This document shows positions 34,099-45,895 of a stretch of 64,000 bases of DNA, in pieces; positions within the stretch are counted from its first letter, which is position 1, and each line of letters opens with the position of its first letter. The notes below the pieces were generated by a model that saw nothing but the letters and a program-made list of their open reading frames with translations, was not told the DNA's origin and made no database searches. The translations under genes were made by a program, and so were the position numbers. The stretch lies in contig NRSV01000007.1 in NCBI GenBank assembly GCA_002286855.1, positions 659,507 to 723,506 on the forward strand. Reading direction: 5' to 3'. The stretch comes from Bipolaris cookei. Its lineage: Eukaryota; Ascomycota; Dothideomycetes; Pleosporales; Pleosporaceae.

Positions 34099-35994
34099 TT
34101 AGAAATTCTCTTTACCCCATACGAAACTGAAGCCAGGCTCGGAGTACATGTTGCACTTGACGTGGAGGGTTGAACCGAGACCCTTGGGACCGCAGAAGAA
34201 GACACCGGCCTCGGCGGGGGAATGGATTTTGCGGATAGACTTGAAGATCATGTCCCAGTTTGGACGGCCAAAGTTTGTGGGGGCGCGGAGACCGGTGATG
34301 GCATCTTGTTCGGCGTTTGCGTCGTTGATCATGATGTTTGTTGCGTCGTCTGCTTTGATCTTTGCGGTGAGGTACTATATCACTATTAGTATCTTGAACA
34401 GCGTGTGAACTTGGTGTTGGCGTTAGAACTTACAGTGTGAATCTCAATGTGGTCATCAACATCTTGAGCCTCGATAGCAAGCAGCAACGATCGGAACCAC
34501 TCGAACGAACCGAAATCTCTGCAAATCCAGAAGAAGTAGACTTTTCGGAGGCGCGTGCGCGAGCCTTGAGGGTAATTCATACGGTACCAGATACTCTTGA
34601 GGATGGAGGCGAAGGGTGTGACACCGATACCAGCACCGCAGAGGACTGCGACTTCAAATTTGAACACGTCTTCGGAGGCGGAACCAAAAGGTCCATCAAT
34701 GTAGACACGGGGAAGAATCTGGCGCAGAGCAATCTCCTCGCTTGAGATGCCCTTTTCACCCTTTTCGCCGGCGGGCTTCTTCTCTGTGCTGCAGCCCAGG
34801 GCTTGTCCAAATGCTTTGGTGAAGTTACCAACCATACGGATGTGAACGGAGATGTAGTCTTCCTCGGGTGCGCTAGTAAGTGTAAAGGGGTGGTATTGCC
34901 AGATGGAGATTTCAGGGCAGCACAAGAAGATGTACTAGATTTTGTTAGCAGAAAAACATGACCAAAAGCCGACTGCACATACCTGTCCAGCACGAGTCGT
35001 GGTGTGCTCCTTCTTGATCTGAACCTCGCAAACGTTGCTAGGATGCTGAATGACTTTTGAAATGTACGTCTTGTGTCGTCCCCTGACCTCACGCGCGATA
35101 CGCTCAGCGAGGTACGCGAATCCACCGTACATCCAGTACTCCCAGAAGACGCCGATACCGTCGCAGAAAGGTGCAAAGTCGGGTTGAATCATGCAAAAGG
35201 CTCCGTGGATGGACCAAAAGATGAAGAAGACGATGAAGAGGTGGTGCATGTACCAGAAACGCTCAAAGTTTGCACGACGAGCCTTTTCCGCTGCCGTAAG
35301 CGCGATCGCCATTAAACAGAGCAACATGACATAACCACTCCATCCAGGACCAGTAGCAAGGTTGGCAAGGATGAAACCCATGAATCCGAGGTTGTTGACG
35401 GCCGAGAACCGGGCAAGATTGTTCCAGTGGGCAATGGTGTGGACCCAGGAGAAGAAGACAATGGACCAAGCGACAAGCTTGTGGAAGGTGATGTTCTTGT
35501 CAAAAGGGATTACGTCGTTTAGAGGCGTACGACGAGCCATGGAAATTAGGTTCCTGCATACCGGGAACAGGATAAAAGCGACATCGACGTGGAGCACCAG
35601 AGCTGCTGAACGGGCGATGGGATATGTCAGGCCAAAGGTTTGTCTCACTGCGATGACGTTGTCCTAGAGTGTTTTGTGAGCGCGGTTTGCAGAAGTACAG
35701 AACGGGGAATGCTTACCTTTAGTCCGTAATTCATCATACCAAAGACGAAAACCATGACATGGAGAATGGCAAAAGTAAAGACGAAGCTGGTCGTTATTAG
35801 TCAAGTTCTTGGATCGAGTTGCAGAGTCGCGCTCACAATCTTCGGTAACCCTCGTTGACCATCCAGACGTCAAACCTCTCTTTCCGTGTCAACTCTCGCG
35901 CCCTTTCCTCTGACATCTCGCCAGACATGAGCATGCGGGTAAGCGGCGGCCATCTTGACCGCTCGCGGCCCGTTAGACTGGTAGTGAAGGACAT
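34099..35994 (-). CDS. noxB: NADPH oxidase B (NoxB/Nox2)
   Basis: Exons 35994-35837, 35786-35717, 35663-34983, 34934-34434 and 34374-34099 join to 561 residues. The N-terminal 40 residues (MSFTTSLTGRERSRWPPLTR...) precede the first membrane helix. This extension distinguishes NoxB from NoxA. The ferric-reductase core has the heme-ligand region in ITFHKLVAWSIVFFSWVHTIAHW and in FERFWYMHHLFIVFF...SIHG. The FAD loop is YHPFTLTSAP. NADPH contacts are DGPFGSASED, VLCGAGIGVTPFASILKSIW and FFCGPKGLG. The protein ends in FSFVWGKENF, the usual Nox C-terminus. It makes superoxide from NADPH at membranes. In fungi it works with NoxR and the tetraspanin Pls1 in spore germination and penetration structures (established knowledge). 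Two short early exons (158 and 70 nt) complete the N-terminus. Confidence 0.96.
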
Positions 35995-38939
35995 GACTAC
36001 TATGTGGAACAAGAGTGCAGTAACCGTAGAGCGCCTGTCGGTAGGTGCCGATGGGCTTCAGACCTGCTGAATTTGGCTGATTGGAGAGTTTGTAAATTCA
36101 AAGAGTGTCTAAGTAATCTGTGTGTGTATATCATTAGTCTCGAGAGCTCCAGCAAGAATGGGCAGTAGCAACAACAACGACAACAACACGCCTACGTACT
36201 AAAAAGTGCCCGCACGAAAAGAAGAGAAGAGAGCTCGCAAAGAAGCGTTGGAAGACGCGGCTAAGGAAGAACCGGCATGAAGTCGGGTGAGTCTAGGGGC
36301 GAGTCGGGGAAACAAAAGTCTATAAGCCAGCAGTGTGAAGCGGCGACCAACGAAAAGAGGGACAAAGCGGCAACGACGGGGATGGGGTAGGTCAGGTCAT
36401 GTCGACAGAGCAAGCAGCAAGTGGGTAATAGGGTCTCAGTTAGTCAGACGCTGGGAATGAATGGGGATTCCCAGGGCCTTTGGGTCCAAGAAGGCGAAAC
36501 GGTAGCAGAAGTCGAACCACTTTGAATGGCTTTGTTGCGACGCAGCACGGTACCGCCATGTGAGCAGGCGTCCCGAACGGGCAGACTAGCCAATTGGAGG
36601 CCGACTATGGACAGATTCGAGTGCAAGAGATGCCAAGCGAAGGGTCTGAAACCCAGGCGGCCATGAATCTTCGTCTTTGGCATGGGAAAAGGCTGAAGGG
36701 GGTCGTTTGAGAGGCGTTTTGGGGCCAAAGCTAAAACGCAGAGCGTTAGAGCCCGGCGGCTCGATGTGGCGCCCCTGATCGGCCAAGCTGGCGAGCCTCA
36801 ACTGCCGACGCATAACCACCAGCCCTTTGACTCCATCGTTGCTGGCTGTTCCGACGCTTCTGGCCCGGCCTCCTCGAATGTCCTGTCGATGTATGTGCAG
36901 TATGTATACGAGAACACAAGCTTCTCGTGGGCTATGAGAATGGTCCGACTTGGCTGCAAGTGACAGCCGATGTTAAAAGATGGATCCCTTGGCTGAAGCG
37001 TCGTATCGCCGTATCGCAGCGGGTGCCCCAGGCCACCTACTAACACCATCTAACAGCGGGACTAGTCGTCTCGACTCCATATCTAGCCTCGGTACATACT
37101 TACATACACATAGTCGACAATACGTATGTCAGTACATGTGGTTAGCATAGACTGTTCGAGTGGGCGTATACGATTACATACATGCACGTCGCAACGGCCC
37201 ACACCCAGCACGGCGGCATCACCACCTGCACGACGATCCGCTATGTTTTGCACGTTTCAACGGCCATACTACGGTGCTATCCTCACTCATAATACAAGCA
37301 ACTATATCCGACCAACACCATATCCTCTCTCCACCCAAACATTTCCAGTCTTGGAACCCCAAACACCCTCCTCCATCACCACCACCATGGGCCCCCCTCT
37401 AGTACCATAGAGCATTGAAAGAACAACGAAGCCAGTCCATCCCCGCCCCAAAACAATGGCAGGTCTCCATTTCACAGCATGAAGAAACCACCCGCTTGCG
37501 GAAATGGTTGGACCCGAAACCCACTTTGCGCCCTCGCCACAGCGCCATGCCACAGTCTGCAACATCCTACTACCGCCGCCCTATTCGCTGATGCACACCC
37601 GTCTTTCCAGCTATCTCCGACTCGACGGGGGGCTCAGGGAAGGGGGATGGGGGGAACAAAACGGCATTGACGGTATGCCGTTGCACCACCTCAATTCGTG
37701 TGCGCTAGAACTGCGCGTATGCTCCTTTGAATTGCGTGGCTTTAGGGATTTGCGTGCAGTGAACGGGTTGGCGAAACATGGTCGTGCGTTGATGGGATGA
37801 CGTGTTTACTGTTCCGTCACCGATGTGGCACTATGGCTCCTGTAAGGAGGCTGACTGCGTGGATGTTGGATGTTGAAGATTGAGGCGTAGGTATTGTGCT
37901 GTGTTCACTACGGACTTTTTGAATACCACGCCAGCGTTATGAACGAGGATATCAAATGCTACCCCCAACCCCCTTCTCTCCCCGCGGATACAATCTTCGC
38001 GGGAGCATTAGCACATACATTCGTTGATACGCCACCGTTTGTCCAACAAACCAATCTTACATGCCCACTGCTTTGATTTAGTCGAGTGACTCGCTTCCAG
38101 CCCCAATGTGTATACAAGTGTAACCTGTCAGGAATGTCAGCAGTTGGATATAGTTTGACTGGATACACAGGCAACTGACCTTTGCTCCCATAGCTGCGCT
38201 AACTCTAACGTCAGGTTTGTGCCGATGCCCTCGCGAAGCGCTGGTGACGATGGCGATTTTGGCTTGTAGAGGGAAGGGGGATGGGGTGGTGATGTAGATG
38301 TCATGACGAAAGGTATTATGACATGTTTGTTTTGGGACTGAACGCTAAATCGCCAATGCTCGTTTGTACAATTGTCCCGGTGATGGCTTTATTCGGTCAT
38401 ACACGGTGTTGTAGCACCTCGTGCTATGTACAATTGCTTGTATAAACCATGAATCATCCGATGACAAGTGTCAAGTCGGACTTGGATTTCGTGTCTTCAC
38501 CTAGTGTAATTGAAACCAAAGTATATTGAGAAGATGAAAAAAAATATGTATTATATTGAAAGTATCACAAGACGTTTTGCAGTAAGGGACAAAGTAGTCT
38601 TGGTGCCTGCTTGACCGTCTGCATTCAAGTCGATTTGACACACGCACACAGTTTTTATATGCCAGTCGGAAGGTAATTCGTTGGGCCGGAGAAATGTGTT
38701 CGGAGATGATGATGTTGATGGAGGTAAATGTCTGCTCAAAAGAAAAGACTCGATCGGAGAGATATGCGCGTATTGACACTCCAGGGGAGGGGGGTATTTG
38801 AAAATGAAAATCACAGTAGTAGCCGTAGGACCCTGCAGCCACGAGGATGACAAATTTACTTGTGGGGAGGGTTGATCTGAATGACGCTTGGGATGCTTGG
38901 ACCCGATCCTTCTTTTTTCTCCTGATTGCTTTGCCCGCT
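35995..38939. other. 2.9 kb intergenic region upstream of noxB
   Basis: This is the longest gene-free stretch inside the gene block. Only short frames without ATG starts or family resemblance occur. It should include the noxB promoter and 5' UTR (35995 to roughly 36400) and the 3' region of the small membrane-protein gene. No tRNA was seen. Confidence 0.5.
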
Positions 38940-39152
38940 CTACCGCTTGATAAAGCCGAGCATCTTTCTCTTCTTCGCATCCTTCTTCTTCGGGTACATT
39001 TTGGATGTCACAAAATGGACATACCAGATCACCGCGCCGAGAACTGAGAGGCCGAAGATGACAAGAAACAGTGTAATGACTGGCCGACCGTCTGCTTCTA
39101 CTGAGCGTAGCGCAGCGGGTGTGAGAATTGGTGCGAGCCACGAGAAACTCAT
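38940..39152 (-). CDS. Small single-pass membrane protein, 70 residues, function unknown
   Basis: The frame starts at the ATG at 39152 (CAAA before ATG) and ends in TGA/TAA-flanked DNA at 38940. A hydrophobic helix spans about residues 27-49 (VITLFLVIFGLSVLGAVIWYV). It is followed by a strongly basic tail (KKKDAKKRKMLGFIKR), which predicts a cytosolic C-terminus by the positive-inside rule. The N-terminus (MSFSWLAPILTPAALRSVEA) has no cleavable signal. The combination of one helix and a Lys-rich end is like many small ER or mitochondrial membrane subunits. I do not recognise the family. Supported by length, composition and start context, not by homology. Confidence 0.6.
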   Translation of the reverse strand: MSFSWLAPILTPAALRSVEADGRPVITLFLVIFGLSVLGAVIWYVHFVTSKMYPKKKDAKKRKMLGFIKR

Positions 39153-40458
39153 TTTGAGAGTCGTGTTTGTCGGTGACTTTTCTTTAGTGTCGGACAGATT
39201 TGGCTTAGGCTGACGTTGGAGTTTGCAGGGACAACGCAAGGCTCGTGATTACAATCGGGGAATATGGACAGCCGGCTGCCAGTGAAAGGAATGAAATAAA
39301 AAGATATCGCCAGCGATGTGATGGAGAATCAAAAGTAAGTGAACGTGATGTTTGCTGGGCAGCTGCGAGATAGTATCGCGAGAGTGCGACAGCTAGCGTT
39401 CATGTATCTCCACTGACAGGCACAAGACAACGGCGTGTCGGCCAAACCCACGTCGTTTCGCCCATGACCTGACCTCTTGGAAGTCTTGGCCGCTCGCATG
39501 ATGTTTACCTCAGAAGCCATACGCCTTGCGTATGGCGGCATGTCCAACGCAAGGCGATTGTGGAATATGGCGGATGTTTCAAATTCAAGGCGGGCCAAGA
39601 GACCATGGTGAGACGCTCTCGTTGCAGAAGCTTGCAATGCCCAGCCCAAGCATAATTACTGCGAGCCGACCCACAACAGGGCTTCTGCACCCAAAACCCA
39701 CGCCTGTGAATCCCATCAACTCTGAGTTTCCTGCACCACATCGGTTACTACCGATGCTATGCTCTAAAACCGACATGCTTTAACCGCCAGTTTCGACCCG
39801 AACCTCGCCGGGGCGGGAATGACAGCTCGCTCTTGGCTCACAGTCTGCCTAGGGCAGAGGTCGCTGGCGCTGCGTGCAATTGGTAGGATAAATCGGGGAA
39901 ACCAAACTCCGAGTCGGGCGTTACGGTAGTAGATTGCTTCGGAGAATTGTGCATATATGATGTGGGCTACAACACAGTCACTTTGGTCCATCCGGAGTCC
40001 GATCGAGAGCAGCCAAGTCCAGGGAAATTCGGCGAAGTCAGTAGAATCCTGCCGAACACTATCGTTGTATAGTATGGTGTTACCGAAAACACAGGTGATG
40101 CGAGCAGCTTTTGCTGCTTCTAGCACGGTATGGGCTTAGTAAAGGCCCTCACGTAAGCGCCGGCTCGGCTCGGCTGTGATTGGCCGAGAGAGAAAAGGTT
40201 CTCCTCACAAAACATCTGCTCAAAAAGAACGCGTGGTTATATCAACTCTATCTCCATCTCATCTGCATTGACAAACGTGTATAAAACGAACAACTTGGTC
40301 TGTGTAGCCGCTTTCGGATTTGCTGACTTGTAGATACCTCGACAAAGGACCTGTTTTCCTTTCTGACTGTGTTGGCGCATTCCCACAATTACTCCGCCGC
40401 CACCAGTTACACACGCGCACAGCAGCAGAACTTGCTTGTTCCAACATATAAATTCAAC
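39153..40458. other. Divergent promoter region, small membrane protein / EMG1
   Basis: 1.3 kb without a convincing gene. The one longer minus-strand frame (39764-40126) lacks an ATG. A CGGCTCGGCTCGGCTGTGATTGG stretch near 40160-40182 (contains an inverted CCAAT) lies about 280 bp upstream of EMG1. Confidence 0.5.
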
Positions 40459-41444
40459 ATGGCTCCCATGAAGATCGAAAGCCCCAAATCGCCAGTCGAC
40501 AGACCTTCCTCGCGTGGCTCACCCGATCGGGCAAAGAAGCGCGCAAGTATGTCGACAGCTTGCTCCCCGATTGCTCTTACCCCTCTTCCTCGTGTTGCTC
40601 CTGCTACTTCTTGACCAAGGACAAGGCTAATATTGCCGTACTACCCGCAGGAACACAGTCGATGCCTCCCCCAGAGCTGCCGAGACTGGTGGCAGAGCAA
40701 CATGCTCCCATCCCCACCAACGACAAGGACACACAACGGCTAATTGTCGTGCTCTGCAGCGCCACGCTCGAGACCTACAAGGCGTCACATGGAAATGGGC
40801 GAGGGCCCGGTGCGCGCGAGGACAAATACAACCTGCTCAACAGTGACGACCACATTGGAGTAATGCGGAAAATGGGGCGCGACATCAGCGAGGCTCGACC
40901 AGACATTACACACCAAGTGCGTACAAGAGGAGGCCAATGGTGCTAATTAGCTAACGTGGCGACGCAGTGTCTCCTCACACTACTCGACTCGCCAATCAAC
41001 AAGGCGGGCAGGCTTCAGATCTACATTCACACATCTAAGAACGTACTCATCAGGGTCAGCCCTACCGTGCGCATTCCGCGTACGTTTAAGCGATTTGCTG
41101 GTCTCATGGTGCAGCTGCTTCACAGACATCAGATCCGGTCAACTACATCGCAAGAGAAGCTCATTGAGGTGATCAAGAACCCCATCACAGATCACCTACC
41201 ACCAAACTGCCGAAAGGTAACGCTCAGCTTTGACTCGGAGGTGGTACGAGTGAGCGACTACATTGGAAGCCTCAACCAGGGCGAGAGCATTGCCGTGTTT
41301 GTTGGTGCCATGGCCAAGGGCAATGACGACTTTGCCGACGACATCAAGGACGACAGCATCGCGATTAGTCAGTTCAACCTCAGTGCCAGCGTTGCGTGCA
41401 GTAAGTTCTGCCATGCGGCCGAGGACGTGTGGAATATCTTCTAG
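40459..41444 (+). CDS. EMG1: Ribosomal RNA small-subunit pseudouridine methyltransferase Emg1/Nep1
   Basis: Exons 40459-40546, 40651-40916 and 40968-41444 give 276 residues. After a short basic, Pro/Ser-rich N-terminus, the SPOUT-fold domain runs from about residue 50 ([15 protein letters not shown]) to the end. Diagnostic blocks are [69 protein letters not shown] (SAM-binding knot) and [19 protein letters not shown] at the C-terminus. Emg1 N1-methylates a pseudouridine of 18S rRNA (position 1191 in yeast) and is needed for 40S assembly in the nucleolus. Both introns are early, a common fungal pattern. Intron 1 is 104 bp and would be read as coding by a naive start choice. Confidence 0.96.
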
Positions 41445-42987
41445 ATGAGTAGCCAGCCGAAGTGAGGGACCTATCCATGGCCAACACGCCAACATGCCCA
41501 TATGCAGCAAAAAAAAAGTCGACGAGTCGGATTGGAGACCGGACTACCGCAGGACTAGGAAAGTGATACAGGGCAGGAGCAGTTCGGGGCTTAGATTGCA
41601 ACATCGACAGCCGGAACGCTTGCTGCATGTGATTTTGGGCGGGCGCCTGAGGTTCTTTTACAACAAAACAACTACTCTGGCTCAACGCACAAACATCAGT
41701 CTTCGCAGGAAGACGGCAGGGCAGCTCAACCTGCCCCGCACCTCGTGTTTTTCTTTGGGGGTTCCTTTTTTTGTTTGTTTGTGTCTAGTGTGGCACAGTC
41801 GACCAAGTGGTGTGTTGGCAGCGGGCTTATGTGTGGCTGGATATTGGGTCTGTGTGGGTGGGTGGGTAGTTATTAGTTGGTGTAGGTAATCGCGGCTCCT
41901 TTTGTCAGGACGTGTACGTGTGTAGCATACATGGCGATGGGCATGACGGGCATGACGGGCATGGTGGGCATGGCGAGCACGATGATCAGGAGTGTCAGCA
42001 ATGTAACTGCTGGCGAATGAAAAGAAAAGTTAACGCCTTCACGTCATGTTCGCACTGAGAGCCGTTGACACCTCGATGACATGTATGGAGAGCTAAGCCT
42101 GTTTGGGGGTTAGCGCAGGCGGCATGGGTGGCATCGTCGGCGCGCATGCGGCGGGAGAGTGACGGGCTGGGTGAGGAGAGGCCGGGAGCCGCATCGCCGA
42201 TCTCTCACAATGCTCAGCGAACATGGCCAAAAGCAACGACAAGGCAGCTTGACGCGACCTCTACCAGCAACAGCCACCAGCAGGACGCGGTGAGGACGAC
42301 CCCGTGACCGCCTCACCCGGGCTGCCGTTCTGGGCCTTTGCCTTGGTTGTAGAGCGCGCCCCGTTTCGTCTACTACGACGTCAGACCATAGCAAATAGCG
42401 CCCAGTGCGGCGAGCGGTGGTGTGTCCAGACCGCAGACGGCAAATACTCGGCCGCACGCGACAAGCGACTAGAGAGGCAGAGGCAGAGAGGCAGAGAGGC
42501 ATTTGCAGCGCAGCGTCATGGGCGTGGTGAGGCGTGCGGCCAGCTTAAACCACTCGCGGTTGCGGGCCGGCGGTCAGCAGCCAATACCGGCCACTGCTGC
42601 ATCGCTTACCTTTACAAATTTGTTAGCCTGCAGACGCAGGACATGTGGCAGCATCTCGACTTGTTGACAGCGGTCTCCCTGATTCCCGCCTGCAGCTGTG
42701 CGCGCCCTGTCCCACTCACTGCCTTTTCCGCAGTACCAGCCAACCCGACCCGGACGCTGTGCTATACTCCCTCCACCACGCATCCACACACGGCTCCTGC
42801 ACCGCGTCACTTGTGATATAAACCTCCACGTCGTACCACGACCCGGTACAGATGCTCGACTTGCCTTGCCATCACCCCAAACATTGAACCCCCAGACTCT
42901 GAACCCGCCCTCTCCCTCACCCCCCCTCCATTGCTCTACATCCCACTGTGTACATACATACTCTCATCCACACCACTTCCCCCAGCA
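41445..42987. other. Intergenic region
   Basis: About 1.5 kb between two plus-strand genes. It holds a GGGCATG-type minisatellite at 41931-41975 and GC-rich DNA from 42100 to 42560. A C-rich tract runs into the next ATG. No gene was recognised. Confidence 0.5.
41931..41975. repeat. Short tandem repeat, GGGCATGAC/GGGCATGGT units
   Basis: Four to five imperfect 9-10 bp units built on GGGCATG occur in tandem in non-coding DNA downstream of EMG1. Confidence 0.7.
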
Positions 42988-45334
42988 ATGCCCGTCGCCC
43001 ACATTGGCCTCACAGTCGCCCATCTTCCAACCTCGACATCCTTCTTTCTCTCAGCGCTCCAGCCACTGGGCTACCGCTACATTGGAGAGTCTGGCCACCA
43101 GATCGGACTAGGTATTCACAATGCCGACTTCTTCCTCTGCCAAGAGACGCCTGGGTACGAACCACAATTCATCAGCCCATGTCTACCAAGTACACCGCAA
43201 CTAACTCCCTGATAGCGTAAAAGCTGGTGCCGCACACATTGCCTTCACCGCCCCCAGCACAACCGCGGTTCGCAACTTCTACACCGCGGCATTGAAAGCT
43301 GGCGGTCGCCCCAACGGAAGCCCAGCCACTCGATGCGCTGAAACAGGCCACTTCAACGCTGCAGTACTTGACTTTGACGGAAACAGCATCGAGGCCGTAT
43401 ACCGCAACGGGCCCGACATCGCAGAAGACGGCACGGTTTACCAGCACAGCAGAATCATCACGTGGTCAAGAACAGTCACCACTACTACCACCACTTCCAC
43501 TTCCTACCGTGAGAGCTCTTCCTCCACCAACACCTACACGTCTGCCTCAAGGACCGCACAGACGACTGCCGCACCACCACAGGCCGAACCAGCTGTTGCA
43601 AAACCACCCACTGTAGTCCGAAGCTTCTCTGCAGACGACGTCATGTCTTCCCACGCTCAGCAGGCCAACAAATCCGAGTCTGGTGAAGGTGCCGGCAAGC
43701 AACTCTTTGGCGCACTACTTGGAGCCGCTGCAGGAGCTGCTGTTGCCTATGCATTCGCCCGGAGCGAGCGTGACAGCGCAAAGAAAGAGGCTGACTTCAA
43801 CGCTTTCCTCGATGCCAAAAGCGCGGTCAAGACTGCGGCAACTCTCTTCGCTCAGACCCCCGCGCAGCCTGAACCACCCCAGCAAACCCCACAACCCGAA
43901 CCGCCAGTGCAGCCAGCGCAGCCCGCACAGCCCGCACCTGAGACGACCGCTCCGCCAAAACCTGCTCCGTCAGTACACCGCAACAACGATGACAACGACG
44001 ACGCGCGGTCGACCTATTCGCGCGCCTCTCAGATTCCAAGGTCATCGGTCCCTCGCCAAATCGAGGCTGCCCCGGCCGACTACTACTCGCCCTCCCAGTT
44101 TGGTGCCCCAAGTGCCCTTGCTCAGGCTCGCGCCCTCGAGTATGCAAAGCCACTTGAGATTGAGTATGCGCCTGCCTACTCTCGTGCACCCTCAGCTGCT
44201 CCCACGAGGCTTACGGCATCCCACCGTGCCAGCACTAGCCCCGACTTGTTGATGCTTGAGCAGGCAAGGGAGCAGGCAAGGGAGCAGGCAAGGAGTACAG
44301 TGTCGGCAGCCAGGCCAGAGCCCACATCTTCGTCTTTGAAGCCACCGCGACCACACAAGTCTCACAGTGTCGTTTCCAAGGCGTACAGCGCAGCTCCAAG
44401 TGCTGCGGCCAGCTCCTTCATCTCGTCTTTTGTCGCTGACGATGAGGACATGAAGAGCGCCGCGGGTAGCGTTCGTTCGCATCACACGAGCAGATCAAAA
44501 GCAAAGTCATCTCATAGCAAGCACGGTAGCAGTCGTAGGGAGGGCGAGACTTCTCCCCCACCAGCTGAATCCAAGGCGCCTCCCAAGGTTCCATCCAAGG
44601 CCGCCTCAATTGTCAGCAATCTCTTCAAACGTGACAAGGCCAAGAACCAAGAGGTAGTAGAAGAAGAAGACGATGACTTTATTGATGATTTCGACTTTGA
44701 CGACATGACTGAAGACGATCTCGACACTGTGGTGCCCAGTGACAGCATCTCGCAGATTGGCGATGGTCCACGCCGCAGACACCGATCCCACCGTCACAAG
44801 AGCAAGGAGAATGACGATGCAGAAACCTCTGTCAGCCGCCGCAGCAGGAAGCACGCCGATAACGCCGAGTCTTCGACCACCCACCGCAGCAAAAAGCATG
44901 CTGATGACGACGAATCTACGATCAGCAAATCGTCTAGGCGCTCTCATCGCTCTCGTTCCCACAGGACCCCCGACTCGGCTGAAGATGATGAATCTCTGCG
45001 TCCTCACCGTTCCTCCCGATCCTCCAAGTCCAAAGCTGCTCATGCGTCTGAACCCAGCGAGGTCTCTACCGTACGCCCCGTCAAAACATCGTCCTCGTCC
45101 TCGTCCGGCAAGTCTCGCAAGGATAGCCTGACCCAAGGACAGTACGATCACTTGTTCGACGAGGTCCAGTACGGAACCGGCAGCGTGCGTGCTTCCAGAC
45201 ATCCTCCTTCCCCCAGCATGGTCAGTGCTGCACGCAAGAACCCGATGCGTAGTATGATTAGCTTTAACCATGCGCAAAAGGTGAGAAACTTTGAGGGAAG
45301 CCAGGCTGGCATGTCGCGTGATATGGACGACTAG
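42988..45334 (+). CDS. Glyoxalase/VOC-fold protein fused to a long charged, disordered tail
   Basis: Exons 42988-43154 and 43216-45334 give 761 residues. Residues 1 to about 130 have the vicinal-oxygen-chelate layout of fungal glyoxalase/bleomycin-resistance proteins: MPVAHIGLTVAHLPTSTSFF, then GAAHIAFTAPSTTAVRNFY, GHFNAAVLDFDGNSIEAVYR. The last block is the usual D.DGN..E end. A Thr/Ser-rich linker follows, then an Ala/Gly-rich hydrophobic segment at about 219-237 (LFGALLGAAAGAAVAYAFA) that could be a membrane helix. The remaining 500 residues are low complexity: Pro/Gln-rich, a three-times repeated EQAR (REQA) block, an acidic run (EEEDDDFIDDFDFDD), and Arg/Ser/His-rich stretches with nuclear-signal character. 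VOC enzymes of this type are normally about 130 residues, so the fusion is striking. The function of the tail is unknown. Confidence 0.88.
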
Positions 45335-45895
45335 GTCATGTGCGTTGAGACAAGTTTGTGAGAAGTGGTACACCCCGTTTCTTTTGCCTCTTTAGACACT
45401 GCTGCATCATCGCATCGTACCTTGTTTACAATGCTTGTTGTTGTTTTCTTTTGTGGTCAGGTTGCTGCTACTTACTGTACTGTTGCTTTTTTTTAGCAAC
45501 CTCTTTTTTTGTATCCGCGCTCTTTGCTATTACATAAACTTAGCGTCTTTGTTTGGCATTGTCATGCACAGCGGCATTGGGCACGGCGTTTTTTTTCTGT
45601 TCCTTTTCTTTTCTTTATCACACTTCTTACATTCCTTTGCTTGGGTTCACTCGGCTCTCGCATGTTTATAGATCTTTGTGTTGGTGTATGAACATATATG
45701 ATAGAAACGAAAACCATGAAAATGAGAGAATGAAAGAATGGGTATATGAGGGATAGGGGATAGGATGGATAGGTATTGGGAATAGAAATACTATACTGCC
45801 ACTTGGATATCAATTCGTTCATTAATCTTGTGATGATGTTATCCGTTCTATGCTTACACATGAACGACCAACTTGTAGATTCCCGGCACATGTGG
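45335..45895. other. Intergenic region left of the second Fot1-like element
   Basis: About 560 bp, T-rich, with the 3' UTR of the VOC-fusion gene. No gene. Confidence 0.55.

Noticed and set aside
39764..40126. 120-codon minus-strand frame between the small membrane protein and EMG1
   Set aside because: Begins with GTG, no ATG, and overlaps the likely EMG1 promoter.
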